A DNA stretch of 64,000 bases from Endozoicomonas acroporae (GCF_002864045.1 NZ_PJPV01000137.1:1-64000); one strand, 5' to 3'; positions 26,208 through 35,851 are shown, numbered from the stretch's first letter. Made by a program: numbers and translations. Notes: generated by a model from the sequence alone, not told the origin.

Positions 26208-27026
26208 TTACATCCGAAATGTCATGACCAGGCCGAAATAGTTCCGGTCTTTATCCTGATTCTCTACCTGATAAAAGGTTGGAGCAAATGCCAGACGGAT
26301 ATCAAAGTCTTCCATAACGGGCTGTTCACGGTCACCATTGATCCACTGGTCAATGCTGTCGACCGGATCCAGGAAAAACAGCGCCGTGGAGCCCAGGCCG
26401 GCAGAGCCCCATACCAGACCGTCATTGTCGACAATTGTGCGCTTCTTCTGGTAAGCCCATTCACCGTATAGCCAGCCACCAATGGGCGTTACGATAATAT
26501 CCTGAATGGAAGGCACTTCAGCGATGGCTTCGATACCGTACTCCCAGTAGAAGGTGGACATCAGGAAGGAGTAGACAAAGGAGTTCCACTGGTTGTAACC
26601 AGACTCCCGTGCAACGATGTAGTAAACACCACCGAAGTAAGGGTGTGTGACGTAGTTCAGGAAAAAGTCATCTTCATCCATCACCGGGCCTGAACTGACA
26701 TTATCCCACCACTTTTTGTGGAACTGTTTCATGTCAGACTTATCCCAGTTGGTAAAGGACTCCGGCATAACGGCCAGGGCACCAATCACACCAACGCCCA
26801 GACCGAACATGAGTTTTGTCTGGGACCAGAGACGTGCCTGATTCTCCTGAGGATTGTCATCGAACAGGGTGATCGCCCATGGGGAGCGCTCTTCCTGAAG
26901 AGAGAGGGTGAATTCAGCGTCTGGCTCCGCCACTGATGGGACAGTAGAAGCTGTGGCGTTGGCCTGGACAAAGCCGGAAAGCATGATCAGGCCAGATAAA
27001 AAAACTGGCAATATCTGGTTAAGCAT
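26208..27026 (-). CDS. DUF3943-like exported protein
   Basis: 272 residues with a signal peptide (hydrophobic run to about residue 20, cleavage near VQANATA). The central block NYVTHPYFGGVYYIVARESGYN, then STFYWEYGIEAIAEVPSIQD and TPIGGWLYGEW, resembles the DUF3943 family of outer-membrane-associated proteins. The C-terminus alternates hydrophobic and polar residues and ends in Met preceded by Phe-Arg, not a canonical beta-barrel terminus. Function unknown. It lies between nth and the rnf cluster. Confidence 0.65.
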   Translation of the reverse strand: MLNQILPVFLSGLIMLSGFVQANATASTVPSVAEPDAEFTLSLQEERSPWAITLFDDNPQENQARLWSQTKLMFGLGVGVIGALAVMPESFTNWDKSDMKQFHKKWWDNVSSGPVMDEDDFFLNYVTHPYFGGVYYIVARESGYNQWNSFVYSFLMSTFYWEYGIEAIAEVPSIQDIIVTPIGGWLYGEWAYQKKRTIVDNDGLVWGSAGLGSTALFFLDPVDSIDQWINGDREQPVMEDFDIRLAFAPTFYQVENQDKDRNYFGLVMTFRM

Positions 27027-27317
27027 CGTCTTTTATTCGTGAGATAGCTGGGGGGAGGCGCAGACACCACCCAAAAACGGGTTATCCATTCAGGTCATTA
27101 CCCCTGTTCTGGACAAAAGAGGACGATTCTATAGCGAATTCGGTCAATAATCGATTGAGGTTTATCATTATTTCCAGTTTTATCGGGCTGATAAATCAGG
27201 CTCTTATTTTGTTATGCCGGATTTCTGACTTTGTTCAGAGTAGTGGTTCAGGCAGCCTGAACACGAATAAGGTTGCACATGCTACATTGAAATAAAAAAG
27301 CAGTATAGGGATGTATC

Positions 27318-28091
27318 GTGTTTAATAAGCAGTTATACCTGTCAGTCGTTACAGGTTTATTAATGATCGGTGGACTATTTCCTTCAACCAGGTTGCTGGC
27401 AGTATCCTCACCGGAATATGCGCCTGTTCCATTTACTCAATATTGGAATGTTATTGCCAACCAACTTGCTGAGAGCCTCATCGCCAGAGGACGCCTTGGA
27501 TCAGCTACCGTTTATGTTGATAAAAAACATGCCGCTTCAGGTGTTGCCCGATATCTGGAAAAACAGCTGTCAGTTTCATTGAAAAAATCCGGTGTAAACG
27601 TGACGGCTCCAACCAATGCCTTCAACATGATTGAGCTTGATGTTGATGTTCGAACCCGGTCGAATGGCAGGGGGACCGTGTACGCTGAGGGAGGGGATAT
27701 CGACCAGTTGTGGGAGATAAAAGAATTTGGTCCTGTCTATTCAGATCAGCTTGATCATTTAAAAATAGATCCCCTGACAATGAATCGACCAATAACCGTA
27801 AACCCGATTTCAGATACCGATACAGAAGTTATTATCACCGCCCGGGTTATGGATAGAGGCTGGATTCTGGTATCGCAAACGTATGCGTTCTATTTTTCTG
27901 CTGAACGGGCAGGTCTTGAATATAATCCTCTGTATAACGGATTAACCAGGGCAGAAGCTTTTTATGCTAATAGTGATGCCCTGTTTATAGAACATCAGAA
28001 TCAGCAGGGTGGCTTTATAGATCACCAGAAAAAACTGGATAATCATATTCAGCAGTTGATTGACAGCTATAATCTTGATGTGGATTTTTAG
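27318..28091 (+). CDS. Exported hypothetical protein, weak FlgO-like resemblance
   Basis: 257 residues from a GTG with AGGGAT six bases upstream. There is an N-terminal signal peptide (hydrophobic to about residue 28), without a lipobox cysteine. The block FTQYWNVIANQLAESLIARG, then ATVYVDKKHAASGVARYLEK with LSVSLKKSGVNV, recalls the FlgO/CsgG-like fold in which a strand and two helices repeat. This is a resemblance, not a firm family call. It is oriented opposite to its neighbours and is followed by a bidirectional hairpin. Confidence 0.55.
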   Translation: MFNKQLYLSVVTGLLMIGGLFPSTRLLAVSSPEYAPVPFTQYWNVIANQLAESLIARGRLGSATVYVDKKHAASGVARYLEKQLSVSLKKSGVNVTAPTNAFNMIELDVDVRTRSNGRGTVYAEGGDIDQLWEIKEFGPVYSDQLDHLKIDPLTMNRPITVNPISDTDTEVIITARVMDRGWILVSQTYAFYFSAERAGLEYNPLYNGLTRAEAFYANSDALFIEHQNQQGGFIDHQKKLDNHIQQLIDSYNLDVDF

Positions 28092-28096
28092 GGACG

Positions 28097-28135
28097 TTCG
28101 CAGGTTGGCATAACATCAGCAAGCCATCCTGCGAA
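28097..28135. terminator. Bidirectional hairpin between convergent genes
   Basis: TTCGCAGGTTGGC pairs with GCCATCCTGCGAA (13 bases, one mismatch) around a 13-base loop, directly between two convergent stop codons. Confidence 0.6.
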
Positions 28136-28141
28136 GAATGC

Positions 28142-29491
28142 CTAAACCAACAGTTCCAGTGGCGGTTGCTCAGGCTTATAGAGCTGCCATTCACCGGCTT
28201 TCCTGGATTCAAACAGCTTCCATTCCGGGGCTTTAACCCAATTAGTTGTCACATGATAATCCGGATTTAACAACTGGATTGCCTTTCTGGCTGAGTCGAT
28301 GGCAAGGAACAAATCTTTAGAGCTTGTCAGCGAACACTCGTCACCACAGGCACGGATGGTTATTGGAGAGTAGTCATTGTTGTACCCTCTATTGGCAACC
28401 ACGCGTTCTGTGGCAATTTGCTGGGCACGTATATGGGGCTGGTTGCTGACCAGAACGATGTCTCCGGGAGTGGCTCCAGGCAGTAGTTCCAGGGCATTTA
28501 AGGCAGACACCATCGTTGCTTCGGTGTTTGGTCTGCCAGTGATGATATTTTCCTCATTGAGGTTGAGCGTGTATTTGCCATCTTCCTGAAGAGATTGCTG
28601 AAAGAATTGAACTTCTCCGGTATAAGTTACATAGATGGTTTGTTTGTTCAGAAAGCATGTCTGCTGACTTTTCTGGTCACTTTTCTCCTCACTTATCTGC
28701 TCACTTTCCTGAACGCTTTTCTGATCGTTTTTCTGGTCAGCCATACGGAGCATGTCCATAAGAGCCATTTGGGCGTGAGCTTCTGTGGTAGTGGATCCCA
28801 GGGTAGTTTCAAACTTTTTAACCAGCTCACCCATGCGCTTAAACAGACGATCATTGCTAGTAACATCCTGAAGCTCGTCGACGTCGCCCAAAGTCCTTGA
28901 TGAACCGTTACAGAGCAGCAGTCCGGGCAGTTTATTGTCACTGTTTTGTGCAATAGCGAACTTAGGGCGAAGGTGCATTCGAGGGATAGCCGCTCCCGGA
29001 AAAAGAAGAACTGATTGATCAGTAAACTCAAGGGGCTCTGAATCAGCAGTCCTTAAGGGCTCAAGTGCTGACCGTAGCTCATTTTTGGCAGCGTCACTCA
29101 GGTTTTCAATGACTTCAGTTTGCTCTATGGCATTCCAGCGCTCCACTATTTTTCCCTGTTCTTCCCTGAGAATAGGGCTTTGGTGGAAATAGACGTCAAG
29201 TTGCCTGACAAGCTTAGTCAGACTTTCGTACTTTTCTGGCTCCGGCAGTGCATCGAAATTGTCTGGCTTTCGTAGCGAGGCGTCTGGTTCCTTTTTACCA
29301 AAGACTTTGTTCATTACTTTAACCAGATTTACTGTATCGAGGATAAAGCGCTGGTTGTCCAGGATGCATTTCTGGAGTTGTGTCAGTTCAACAGGCTGAG
29401 TTGATCTGCTCACCTCCACGTCTTTAACCGCTTTTTCATTGCCTGTTGGTGTTGATTGCAAGGGTGGGGGAGTCGATTGAACAGATAACAT
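28142..29491 (-). CDS. Hypothetical protein with a YdcF/DUF218-like C-terminal half
   Basis: 449 residues with no signal peptide. The N-terminus is Ser/Thr/Pro/Gln-rich (SVQSTPPPLQSTPTGNEK). A Gln/Glu/Lys/Ser tract (DQKNDQKSVQESEQISEEK) at about 253-271 separates two halves. The second half has TYTGEVQFFQQ, then NTEATMVSALNALELLPGA, a VLVSNQPHIRAQQIA strand-loop-helix and a closing SARKAIQLLN helix. This spacing recalls the DUF218/YdcF fold, where a strand ends in Ser/Asn followed by a His-containing helix. The assignment is tentative. Composition and lack of known homologues make it a possible secreted effector. Confidence 0.5.
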   Translation of the reverse strand: MLSVQSTPPPLQSTPTGNEKAVKDVEVSRSTQPVELTQLQKCILDNQRFILDTVNLVKVMNKVFGKKEPDASLRKPDNFDALPEPEKYESLTKLVRQLDVYFHQSPILREEQGKIVERWNAIEQTEVIENLSDAAKNELRSALEPLRTADSEPLEFTDQSVLLFPGAAIPRMHLRPKFAIAQNSDNKLPGLLLCNGSSRTLGDVDELQDVTSNDRLFKRMGELVKKFETTLGSTTTEAHAQMALMDMLRMADQKNDQKSVQESEQISEEKSDQKSQQTCFLNKQTIYVTYTGEVQFFQQSLQEDGKYTLNLNEENIITGRPNTEATMVSALNALELLPGATPGDIVLVSNQPHIRAQQIATERVVANRGYNNDYSPITIRACGDECSLTSSKDLFLAIDSARKAIQLLNPDYHVTTNWVKAPEWKLFESRKAGEWQLYKPEQPPLELLV

Positions 29492-29608
29492 TACAGAATT
29501 TTCCTCTGGTTTAATGGGGGCCTGTCTGGCAAATCAAAAAAGGTTTACGATTCTGATTCAATAGACAGGTAATCAGAGAGTAAGTTCCTGTGTCGGCGTT
29601 AAGAATAT

Positions 29609-30349
29609 TCAAACATTACCGGTAACCCTGACCCGTTTGCTTACTTTTGCAGTTACCGGTTGCAGGCTTTTCCTTCTTTCTTCCAGGCGACGATCAACAA
29701 TATTTTTAATGGCAATCAAAAAGCCCATAAAGACAAAGGCACCCGGGGGAAGAATGGCAAACAGGAACTGCTTGTAGTTGGCAATCACCGTAATGGTCCA
29801 GTCAGCGGCAATGGGGCCCAGCAGCAGGTCCATGCCGGAGAACAGCGTGCCCTGGCCAATCAGCTCCCGCAGTGCCCCCAGCAATACCAGAATCACAGCG
29901 AAGCCCGTACCCATCATCAAGCCATCAAAAGCGGCAGGCAGCACCGGGTTTCGGGAGGCAAAGGCATCGGCCCGGCCCAGGATGATGCAGTTGGTGACAA
30001 TCAACGGAATAAAAATACCCAGTATTCGATAGAGTTCGTAGGTATAAGCCTGCATCAGCAGTTCGATACAGGTGGTGAAAGAAGCAATAATCATCACAAA
30101 TACCGGCAGGCGAATGGCATCGGTTACCTGGTGCCGTATCAGCGAGACGGCAACGTTGGAGCCCATCACCACCAGCATGGTGGCTATGCCCAGACCAAGC
30201 GCATTGACGACACTGCTGGAAACCCCCAGCAGAGGGCACAGGCCAAGCAGCTGGACCAGTGCCGGATTGTTTTTCCAGAGACCGTCCAGGGCAATCTTTG
30301 CGGCCTGGCTGCCAGCAGTGCTCTGGTTCGCCACAGTGTCATTTGTCAT
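29609..30349 (-). CDS. rnfE: Rnf electron transport complex subunit RnfE
   Basis: 246 residues from the ATG at 30349, which has GGAGA upstream and overlaps the rnfG stop by 11 bases; a longer reading to 30442 runs antisense-like through rnfG. It is a six-helix membrane subunit with the half-channel signature NPALVQLLGLCPLLGVSSS, shared with RnfA. Later blocks are LIVTNCIILGRADAFASRNP and LPPGAFVFMGFLIA. With RnfA it forms the iron-sulphur-bearing transmembrane electron wire. Last gene of the rnf operon. Confidence 0.93.
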   Translation of the reverse strand: MTNDTVANQSTAGSQAAKIALDGLWKNNPALVQLLGLCPLLGVSSSVVNALGLGIATMLVVMGSNVAVSLIRHQVTDAIRLPVFVMIIASFTTCIELLMQAYTYELYRILGIFIPLIVTNCIILGRADAFASRNPVLPAAFDGLMMGTGFAVILVLLGALRELIGQGTLFSGMDLLLGPIAADWTITVIANYKQFLFAILPPGAFVFMGFLIAIKNIVDRRLEERRKSLQPVTAKVSKRVRVTGNV

Positions 30350-31049
30350 ATTGAATCTCCTCGCGGACACCGGCAAGTGGGTCCAGCAATAGCTTGCGGT
30401 TTGCCTCAAAGTATCGCAGTGCGCGGTACACCGCAGCGACAACCGCTCTTGGCGTTATTGTGGCACCGGTAAACTGGTCAAACTCACCACCGTCTTTTTT
30501 CACTCCCCAGCCTTCGCTAACGGGGTTGCCCAGGGATTTGCCGGCAAACCCGAGAATCCAATCGGTGACATTGCTGTTGATCTTGTCGCCAAGCCCGGGT
30601 GTCTCTTTGTGGGTGATGGCCCTGACGCCTGCCAGCGTACCATTGCGGTTGATGCCCACCAAAAGCTCAATTCGCCCGCTATACCCGTCAGGTGCGGTGA
30701 CCGGCAGAATAACGGCAGAGACCGCCCCATCATTCAGGGCAATATAGGCGTCACGTTGATCCTGGCTGGAAAGCAGGGGGGATGGTTCCAGATCAATTTT
30801 CGAATCTACCAGCACATTGTCGTGAGTATCGGCCGGTAAAATCTCCATCAATGCTTTGGCTTCATAGGCTCGAACCTGTGTCTCTATTTGGTCCTGAGTC
30901 ATGATCCAGGTCACGGAAATCAGGCCTACGGTAAATACGGCAAACAGGCCAAGGCCCAGGCTATTGCGAAAAATGCTTTGCAGCAGACCGTTCCCGCCGG
31001 GAGCCTTGCTGTCGGTGGTGTCTTTTAAAGGAATCTGGCCGTCACTCAT
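30339..31049 (-). CDS. rnfG: Rnf complex subunit RnfG, FMN-bearing
   Basis: 236 residues: one N-terminal membrane helix (about 26-50) and a periplasmic FMN-binding domain. The flavinylation motif DQFTGATITPRAVV places covalent FMN on Thr197. KETPGLGDKI is the second conserved block. It passes electrons between flavins of the complex. It starts 3 bases after the rnfD stop and overlaps rnfE. Confidence 0.93.
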   Translation of the reverse strand: MSDGQIPLKDTTDSKAPGGNGLLQSIFRNSLGLGLFAVFTVGLISVTWIMTQDQIETQVRAYEAKALMEILPADTHDNVLVDSKIDLEPSPLLSSQDQRDAYIALNDGAVSAVILPVTAPDGYSGRIELLVGINRNGTLAGVRAITHKETPGLGDKINSNVTDWILGFAGKSLGNPVSEGWGVKKDGGEFDQFTGATITPRAVVAAVYRALRYFEANRKLLLDPLAGVREEIQYDK

Positions 31050-31052
31050 GTT

Positions 31053-32129
31053 TCAGTCCTTCTTTGGCAGGCCTTTATTGGCCTTGTGGTGGCCATAAGT
31101 GCGTGGCTGAGTGTAATAGTCGATGGTGGGGGCAGCCATATTCATCAGCAACGTGGCAAAGGCGACACCATCCGGGTATCCACCCCAGGCACGGATGACG
31201 TAGACCATAACGCCAACACCCGCACCAAAAATCAGACGTCCACGGTTACTGGTTGCACCACTGACCGGATCCGTAATGATAAAAAAAGCACCCAGCATGG
31301 TGGCACCACTGAGCAGGTGGAACAGTGGGGAACCATGACTGTCTGACCCGTTACCACTCCAGAACAGGGTCGCCATAATGGCAATGGCGGCGAGCATTCC
31401 CACAGGGCCATGCCAGGTAAATACTTTGCGCCAGATCAGAAAGACGCCGCTGGCCAGATAAGCCAGGTTAACCCACATCCAGCCACGACCAGCCATGCCA
31501 TCAAATACCGGGTTGGCTTCCCAGAGTTCATTGATGGTCAGGCTTTTGTTTTCGCGCAACACATCCAGTGGGGTGGCCATACTGATGGCATCAACACTCT
31601 GACCCAGGGGGAAAATAGTGAACAGCGCATCGGTCAGGCTGTTGTTATGACCTTCCAGCCCCAGTGGTGGCAGCCAGGTGGTCATTTCCTGTGGAAACGA
31701 AATCAGTACTACAACATAGCCCAGCATGGCCGGGTTAAAGGGGTTCTGACCCAGGCCACCATAGAGATGTTTACCAATGACCATACCGAAGGACACAGCG
31801 ACCAGTGATAGCCACCAGGGAGCAAAGGGCGGCAATGCCAGCCCCAGCAGTACACCGGTCAACAGGGCGCTGCAATCACTCAGGTAGAAGCTTACGGACC
31901 GTTGGCGCAGTGATACCACGGCTGCTTCGCAGCCCATCGCAATCAGGGAACACCAGACAACATTGATCAGTGTGCCCCAGCCAAAAAAGAGCGTTTGTGC
32001 CATCAGACCGGGGATGGTGGCCATGATCACCAGACTCATGACCCGCTGAGTGCTGTTTTGTCCCAGCGCATGGGGTGAGGTCTCTCTTCCCCTCTGGCTG
32101 ATGGACGATCTGCTATTAATCAAAGCCAT
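31053..32129 (-). CDS. rnfD: Rnf complex subunit RnfD, FMN-bearing
   Basis: 358 residues and about nine membrane helices. The covalent-FMN motif is SMATPLD with Thr186, and GGLGQNPFNPAMLGYVVVL and GATMLGAFFIITDPVSGATS are the NqrB/RnfD family blocks. This is the ion-translocating core subunit. It lies between rnfC and rnfG, with an 88-base gap after rnfC. Confidence 0.94.
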   Translation of the reverse strand: MALINSRSSISQRGRETSPHALGQNSTQRVMSLVIMATIPGLMAQTLFFGWGTLINVVWCSLIAMGCEAAVVSLRQRSVSFYLSDCSALLTGVLLGLALPPFAPWWLSLVAVSFGMVIGKHLYGGLGQNPFNPAMLGYVVVLISFPQEMTTWLPPLGLEGHNNSLTDALFTIFPLGQSVDAISMATPLDVLRENKSLTINELWEANPVFDGMAGRGWMWVNLAYLASGVFLIWRKVFTWHGPVGMLAAIAIMATLFWSGNGSDSHGSPLFHLLSGATMLGAFFIITDPVSGATSNRGRLIFGAGVGVMVYVIRAWGGYPDGVAFATLLMNMAAPTIDYYTQPRTYGHHKANKGLPKKD

Positions 32130-32217
32130 TCAACGATTCCGCTCTGTTGTGTCTTTATCATGCTTCCCGGGTTTCCTCCCACCCAGAGCGTGGGAACGAG
32201 GTGGCTGTAGCTGCAAG

Positions 32218-34575
32218 TCACGAGAGACTCTCCAGAGCCTGTTTCAGCTCAGCCGCCTTTTGTTCCGCTGCCACCAGCTGTTGTTTCAGCGTATCCTGCT
32301 CATCTTCACCGGTACTGGCGATCGCTCGCTGAAGTTTTTTCACCGCAGCGTTGGCCATGGCCGACTCGATTTTCAGCTTTTTTGCTTCATCAGTTAACGG
32401 CGCTTTGGCCTTTGCTGACGGTTTGGCATCCGCAGAAGGGGGTATCGCTGTTTCTGCCGGAGGCTCTGAAGCCTCAGCTTCGAGGCGCTTGATGTTGGCC
32501 TGGCACGCTTCGACGGCCTGCTTGAACGACTCGGTGTTTTCCTGCTCATCAGGAAAGCCGCTCTCAACCGCTGCTGCCAGTGCGCGCTCTGCTTTTTTCA
32601 AGGCCGCTTTGGCCATGGCCAGTTCAACCTTGCGTTTCTTCTCATTGTCTGAGAGTGCCGGTTTGGCAACTTTAACGGGCTTCTCTGGACTGTCTTTGCT
32701 GGCAGAATCCTGACTGTTTTCATCAAACGCCTGCTGAAGTTGACTCACCTGCTCATTCAGCATCGCCAGATTAGACTTCAGTTGTTCAATATCTTTCCTG
32801 TCGCCTTTAAGCTCAGCAGAAGCTTCGGCGGCAGCCAGCGCTCTCTCTGTCTTTTTGGCCTGAGCTTTGGCCATGGACAGCTGAACTTTCAGCTCTTTTT
32901 GTTTGGCAGAAAGTGGTCGATCAGACGCTTGTCTGCCTGAGGCAGGCTCGGAGTTCCCCGCAGCAGCCGCTGCTTTTCGTGCCTTGGCCCGGGCGATAGC
33001 GGCCTGGATCGGGTCTTCTTCGGCTTTGGCGTCGCTTCCGGTTTGTTCCGCTGTTTTGGCCGCCTTCAGTTTTGCTGCCCGTTCGGCATTGGCTTTTCGT
33101 TTGGCTTCTTTCTCGGCTTTTTCCTGCTCCAGTCTGGCCAGGCGATCTTCGTAGCGCTGTTTGGAGCGCTCGGACTTGGTGTGTTTGGCTTCCTGGGTAC
33201 GAATAGCGCCTTTGGATGCCCGGTAATACTGAACCAGCGGAATAGACGACGGGCAGACAAAGGAGCAGGCACCGCACTCTATACAGTCAAAGAGATTGTG
33301 GTGCATAAGCTGCTCATGGTTCTCAGCCCTGGCGTGCCAGTAAAGCTGCTGGGGCAGCAATGACGACGGACACGCTTCGGCACAGTGCCCGCAACGGATA
33401 CAGGCCTGGGCATCCGGTGCTGCCGGAAATTCATCCTCCGTCGCGGCAATCAGGCAGTTTGAGGTTTTGATCACCGGGATATCCATGCGATCAACAGTGA
33501 AGCCCATCATGGGGCCGCCAAACACCAGCGTTGATAATTCGGACGTTTTGAGCGCCGCGTATTGCAGCAGGTCCTGAGCCAGTGTACCGATCAATACGTC
33601 GACATTTTGTGGCGCTGCCAAGGCATCACCGGTGAGGGTGGTGATACGAGAGATCAGCGGCTTGCCATCCACAATGGCGTCCTTGACGGCAACGGCTGTT
33701 CCCACGTTCTGAACCACCATGCCCAGATCCGCAGGCAGTTTTCCGGAAGGCACCTCCTGACCGGTAAGAATCTGGATCAGCTGTTTTTCACCACCGGAAG
33801 GGTAGATGGTGGGGAAAACGACAATGTCTATATTTTTGCCAGCCGCTGCCCTGCGCATCGCGGTGATGGCTTCCGGCTTGTTGTCTTCAATACCGATCAG
33901 GCACTCCCGGGCACCGAGCATGTATTGGAGGATTTCTGCACCCTGGATTACCGCATCAGCCTTTTCCCGCATCAGCATATCGTCGGCGGTAATATAGGGC
34001 TCACACTCCGTACCATTGATAATCAGGGTATTGATTGCTGTGCCGGGTGCCAGTTTGATGGCTGTAGGGAAGCCTGCGCCACCCATACCGCTGATGCCGG
34101 CATCACGTACTTTTTCTACCAGCTCAGCAGGCGACAGTTGACGATAATCCGCTACGGGTGCCAGTTGACACCATAGCTCCTGACCATCGGTTTCAAGAAT
34201 GATACACAGGTCATAAAAGCCGGAGGCATGGGGGATCGGACGGTTCTCAATGGCGGTAACAGTGCCCGAGGTGGGCGCATGCAACGCGGCGCTGACAAAG
34301 CCGGACGCTTTGGCAATCATCTGGCCTTTGAGTACTTTGTTTCCCACGCGGATCAGCGGATCAGCAGGCAAACCGGCGTGTTGCGACAATGGCAGTACCA
34401 GTGTTTCAGGCAGAGGCGGAACACTGACAGGGCGGCTGGTGGACTGATGCTTGTTTTCTTCCGGGTGAACCCCGCCGGTCAGCGGCCAGATTTTGCGTTC
34501 AGAACTGGCTATCACCTGGCTCCCGGCCACAGGGCTCTGTATGTCCTGGTGTGGACTTTTGACAATTGCGTTCAT
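32218..34575 (-). CDS. rnfC: Rnf complex subunit RnfC with long Ala/Lys-rich extension
   Basis: 785 residues. The catalytic part to about residue 455 has the NADH/FMN region (GMGGAGFPTAIKL, NGTECEPYITADD) and two [4Fe-4S] sites: Cys392, 395, 398, 402 and Cys431, 434, 437, 441. About 330 further residues form charged coiled-coil helices. They include three related units, LSMAKAQAKKTERALAAAE, LAMAKAALKKAERALAAAV and SAMANAAVKKLQRAIAS. Such tails occur in gammaproteobacterial RnfC/RsxC and vary in length. This subunit takes electrons from NADH. Its ATG overlaps the rnfB stop by four bases (ATGA). Confidence 0.94.
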   Translation of the reverse strand: MNAIVKSPHQDIQSPVAGSQVIASSERKIWPLTGGVHPEENKHQSTSRPVSVPPLPETLVLPLSQHAGLPADPLIRVGNKVLKGQMIAKASGFVSAALHAPTSGTVTAIENRPIPHASGFYDLCIILETDGQELWCQLAPVADYRQLSPAELVEKVRDAGISGMGGAGFPTAIKLAPGTAINTLIINGTECEPYITADDMLMREKADAVIQGAEILQYMLGARECLIGIEDNKPEAITAMRRAAAGKNIDIVVFPTIYPSGGEKQLIQILTGQEVPSGKLPADLGMVVQNVGTAVAVKDAIVDGKPLISRITTLTGDALAAPQNVDVLIGTLAQDLLQYAALKTSELSTLVFGGPMMGFTVDRMDIPVIKTSNCLIAATEDEFPAAPDAQACIRCGHCAEACPSSLLPQQLYWHARAENHEQLMHHNLFDCIECGACSFVCPSSIPLVQYYRASKGAIRTQEAKHTKSERSKQRYEDRLARLEQEKAEKEAKRKANAERAAKLKAAKTAEQTGSDAKAEEDPIQAAIARAKARKAAAAAGNSEPASGRQASDRPLSAKQKELKVQLSMAKAQAKKTERALAAAEASAELKGDRKDIEQLKSNLAMLNEQVSQLQQAFDENSQDSASKDSPEKPVKVAKPALSDNEKKRKVELAMAKAALKKAERALAAAVESGFPDEQENTESFKQAVEACQANIKRLEAEASEPPAETAIPPSADAKPSAKAKAPLTDEAKKLKIESAMANAAVKKLQRAIASTGEDEQDTLKQQLVAAEQKAAELKQALESLS

Positions 34576-35162
34576 ACGGTCTGCCCCCTGAGGTCAGTGG
34601 CAATCAAGCCAGCCTTGCCATGATTCGGCTGGGGCAGCGCCCAGCTCCAGGTCCTGACCGTGATATCCACAGGACGCATTTCGATACAGTCAACAGGGCA
34701 GGGCTCAACACAGAGATCGCAACCGGTACACTCATCGGAAATCACCGTATGCATCTGTTTGGCGGCGCCCAGGATGGCATCCACCGGGCAGGCCTGAATG
34801 CACTTGGTACAACCGATGCACTCCGCTTCCCGGATAAAGGCAACTTTGGTGATCGACTCCTGCCCATGTTCCGCATCCAGCGGCTCAGGCTCCACATCCA
34901 GCAGGTCCGCCAGTGTGTTGATGGTTGCCTGGCCACCGGGCGGGCACTTATTGATGGCATCGCCATTGGCAATGGCCTCCGCATAAGGGCGACACCCCGG
35001 ATAACCGCATTGGCCACACTGGGTCTGGGGCAGAATTTCATTAATCTGGTCAACAATCGGGTTGCCTTCCACCTTAAAACGGATAGCAGCAAAACCGAGA
35101 ATCGCCCCGAAAATCAGGGCAAGAGCCAGCAGGGCTCCAATGGCGTAAAGAACAATGTCCAT
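34572..35162 (-). CDS. rnfB: Rnf complex subunit RnfB, iron-sulphur protein
   Basis: 196 residues. An N-terminal membrane helix (residues 4-26) is followed by the [4Fe-4S] domain CGQCGYPGCRPYAEAI (Cys49, 52, 57, 73) and two ferredoxin-type sites (Cys115, 118, 121, 125 and Cys145, 148, 151, 155). It carries electrons between the soluble and membrane parts of the complex. Translationally coupled to rnfC. Confidence 0.95.
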   Translation of the reverse strand: MDIVLYAIGALLALALIFGAILGFAAIRFKVEGNPIVDQINEILPQTQCGQCGYPGCRPYAEAIANGDAINKCPPGGQATINTLADLLDVEPEPLDAEHGQESITKVAFIREAECIGCTKCIQACPVDAILGAAKQMHTVISDECTGCDLCVEPCPVDCIEMRPVDITVRTWSWALPQPNHGKAGLIATDLRGQTV

Positions 35163-35233
35163 GGACTAACGCAACCGCTCCTTCAGCTTTTTATCACGTC
35201 TGGCATTTCTCATCATGGTTTGAAATCCTGCAC

Positions 35234-35818
35234 TCACAGTTTGATCAGTCCGGTAAAACCCATAAAGGCCAACGACATCAGACCGGCGCTGATCATACCG
35301 ATGGCGGCCCCTCTGAACGGTGTTGGTACATCCGCCGCGGCGATGCGCTCACGCATGGCGGAAAACAGCACCAGTACCAGGGAAAAACCGGCCGCCGCAC
35401 CAAAGCCGTAGGTGGCTGAATCCACCAGTGAGCTGTCCATCCGGTTGGTGTTCAGCAGGGCAACCCCGAGTACCGCACAGTTTGTGGTGATCAGTGGCAG
35501 GAACACGCCCAGCACCTTATGTAGCAGCGGGCTGGTTTTGCGCACCACCATCTCGGTGAATTGCACCACCACGGCAATCACCAGAATGAATGAGATGGTT
35601 TTCAGAAACTCCAGATTCAGTGGCAATAGGACGTACTTATACGTTAAATAGCTGCAGATAGAGGCCAGTGTCAGCACAAAGGTGGTAGCCATTGACATAC
35701 CCATGGCCGACTCCAGCTTGTTGGACACGCCCATAAAAGGACACAACCCAAGGAATTGGACCAGTACAAAGTTGTTGACCAGTATGGCGCTGACCAGAAT
35801 CAGTATCAGTTCGCTCAT
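35234..35818 (-). CDS. rnfA: Rnf complex subunit RnfA
   Basis: 194 residues from the ATG at 35818, the family length (E. coli RsxA 193); a longer reading to 35941 would translate through the leader hairpin. It has six membrane helices with the half-channel signature NNFVLVQFLGLCPFMGVSNK and LPLITTNCAVLGVALLN, paralogous to RnfE. AGGA eight bases upstream supports the start. First gene of rnfABCDGE, all on the minus strand. Confidence 0.95.
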   Translation of the reverse strand: MSELILILVSAILVNNFVLVQFLGLCPFMGVSNKLESAMGMSMATTFVLTLASICSYLTYKYVLLPLNLEFLKTISFILVIAVVVQFTEMVVRKTSPLLHKVLGVFLPLITTNCAVLGVALLNTNRMDSSLVDSATYGFGAAAGFSLVLVLFSAMRERIAAADVPTPFRGAAIGMISAGLMSLAFMGFTGLIKL

Positions 35819-35851
35819 TGGGGTTTCCTGCCGCAATGCCCGGCCCCTGGA

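Noticed and set aside
30350..30442. N-terminal extension of RnfE
   Set aside because: It lies wholly within rnfG in another frame; the ATG at 30349 has a good ribosome site and gives the normal length.
29660..30472. 270-residue plus-strand ORF across rnfE/rnfG
   Set aside because: Composition is Gln/His-rich from reading membrane-helix codons backwards; the rnf genes are clear on the other strand.
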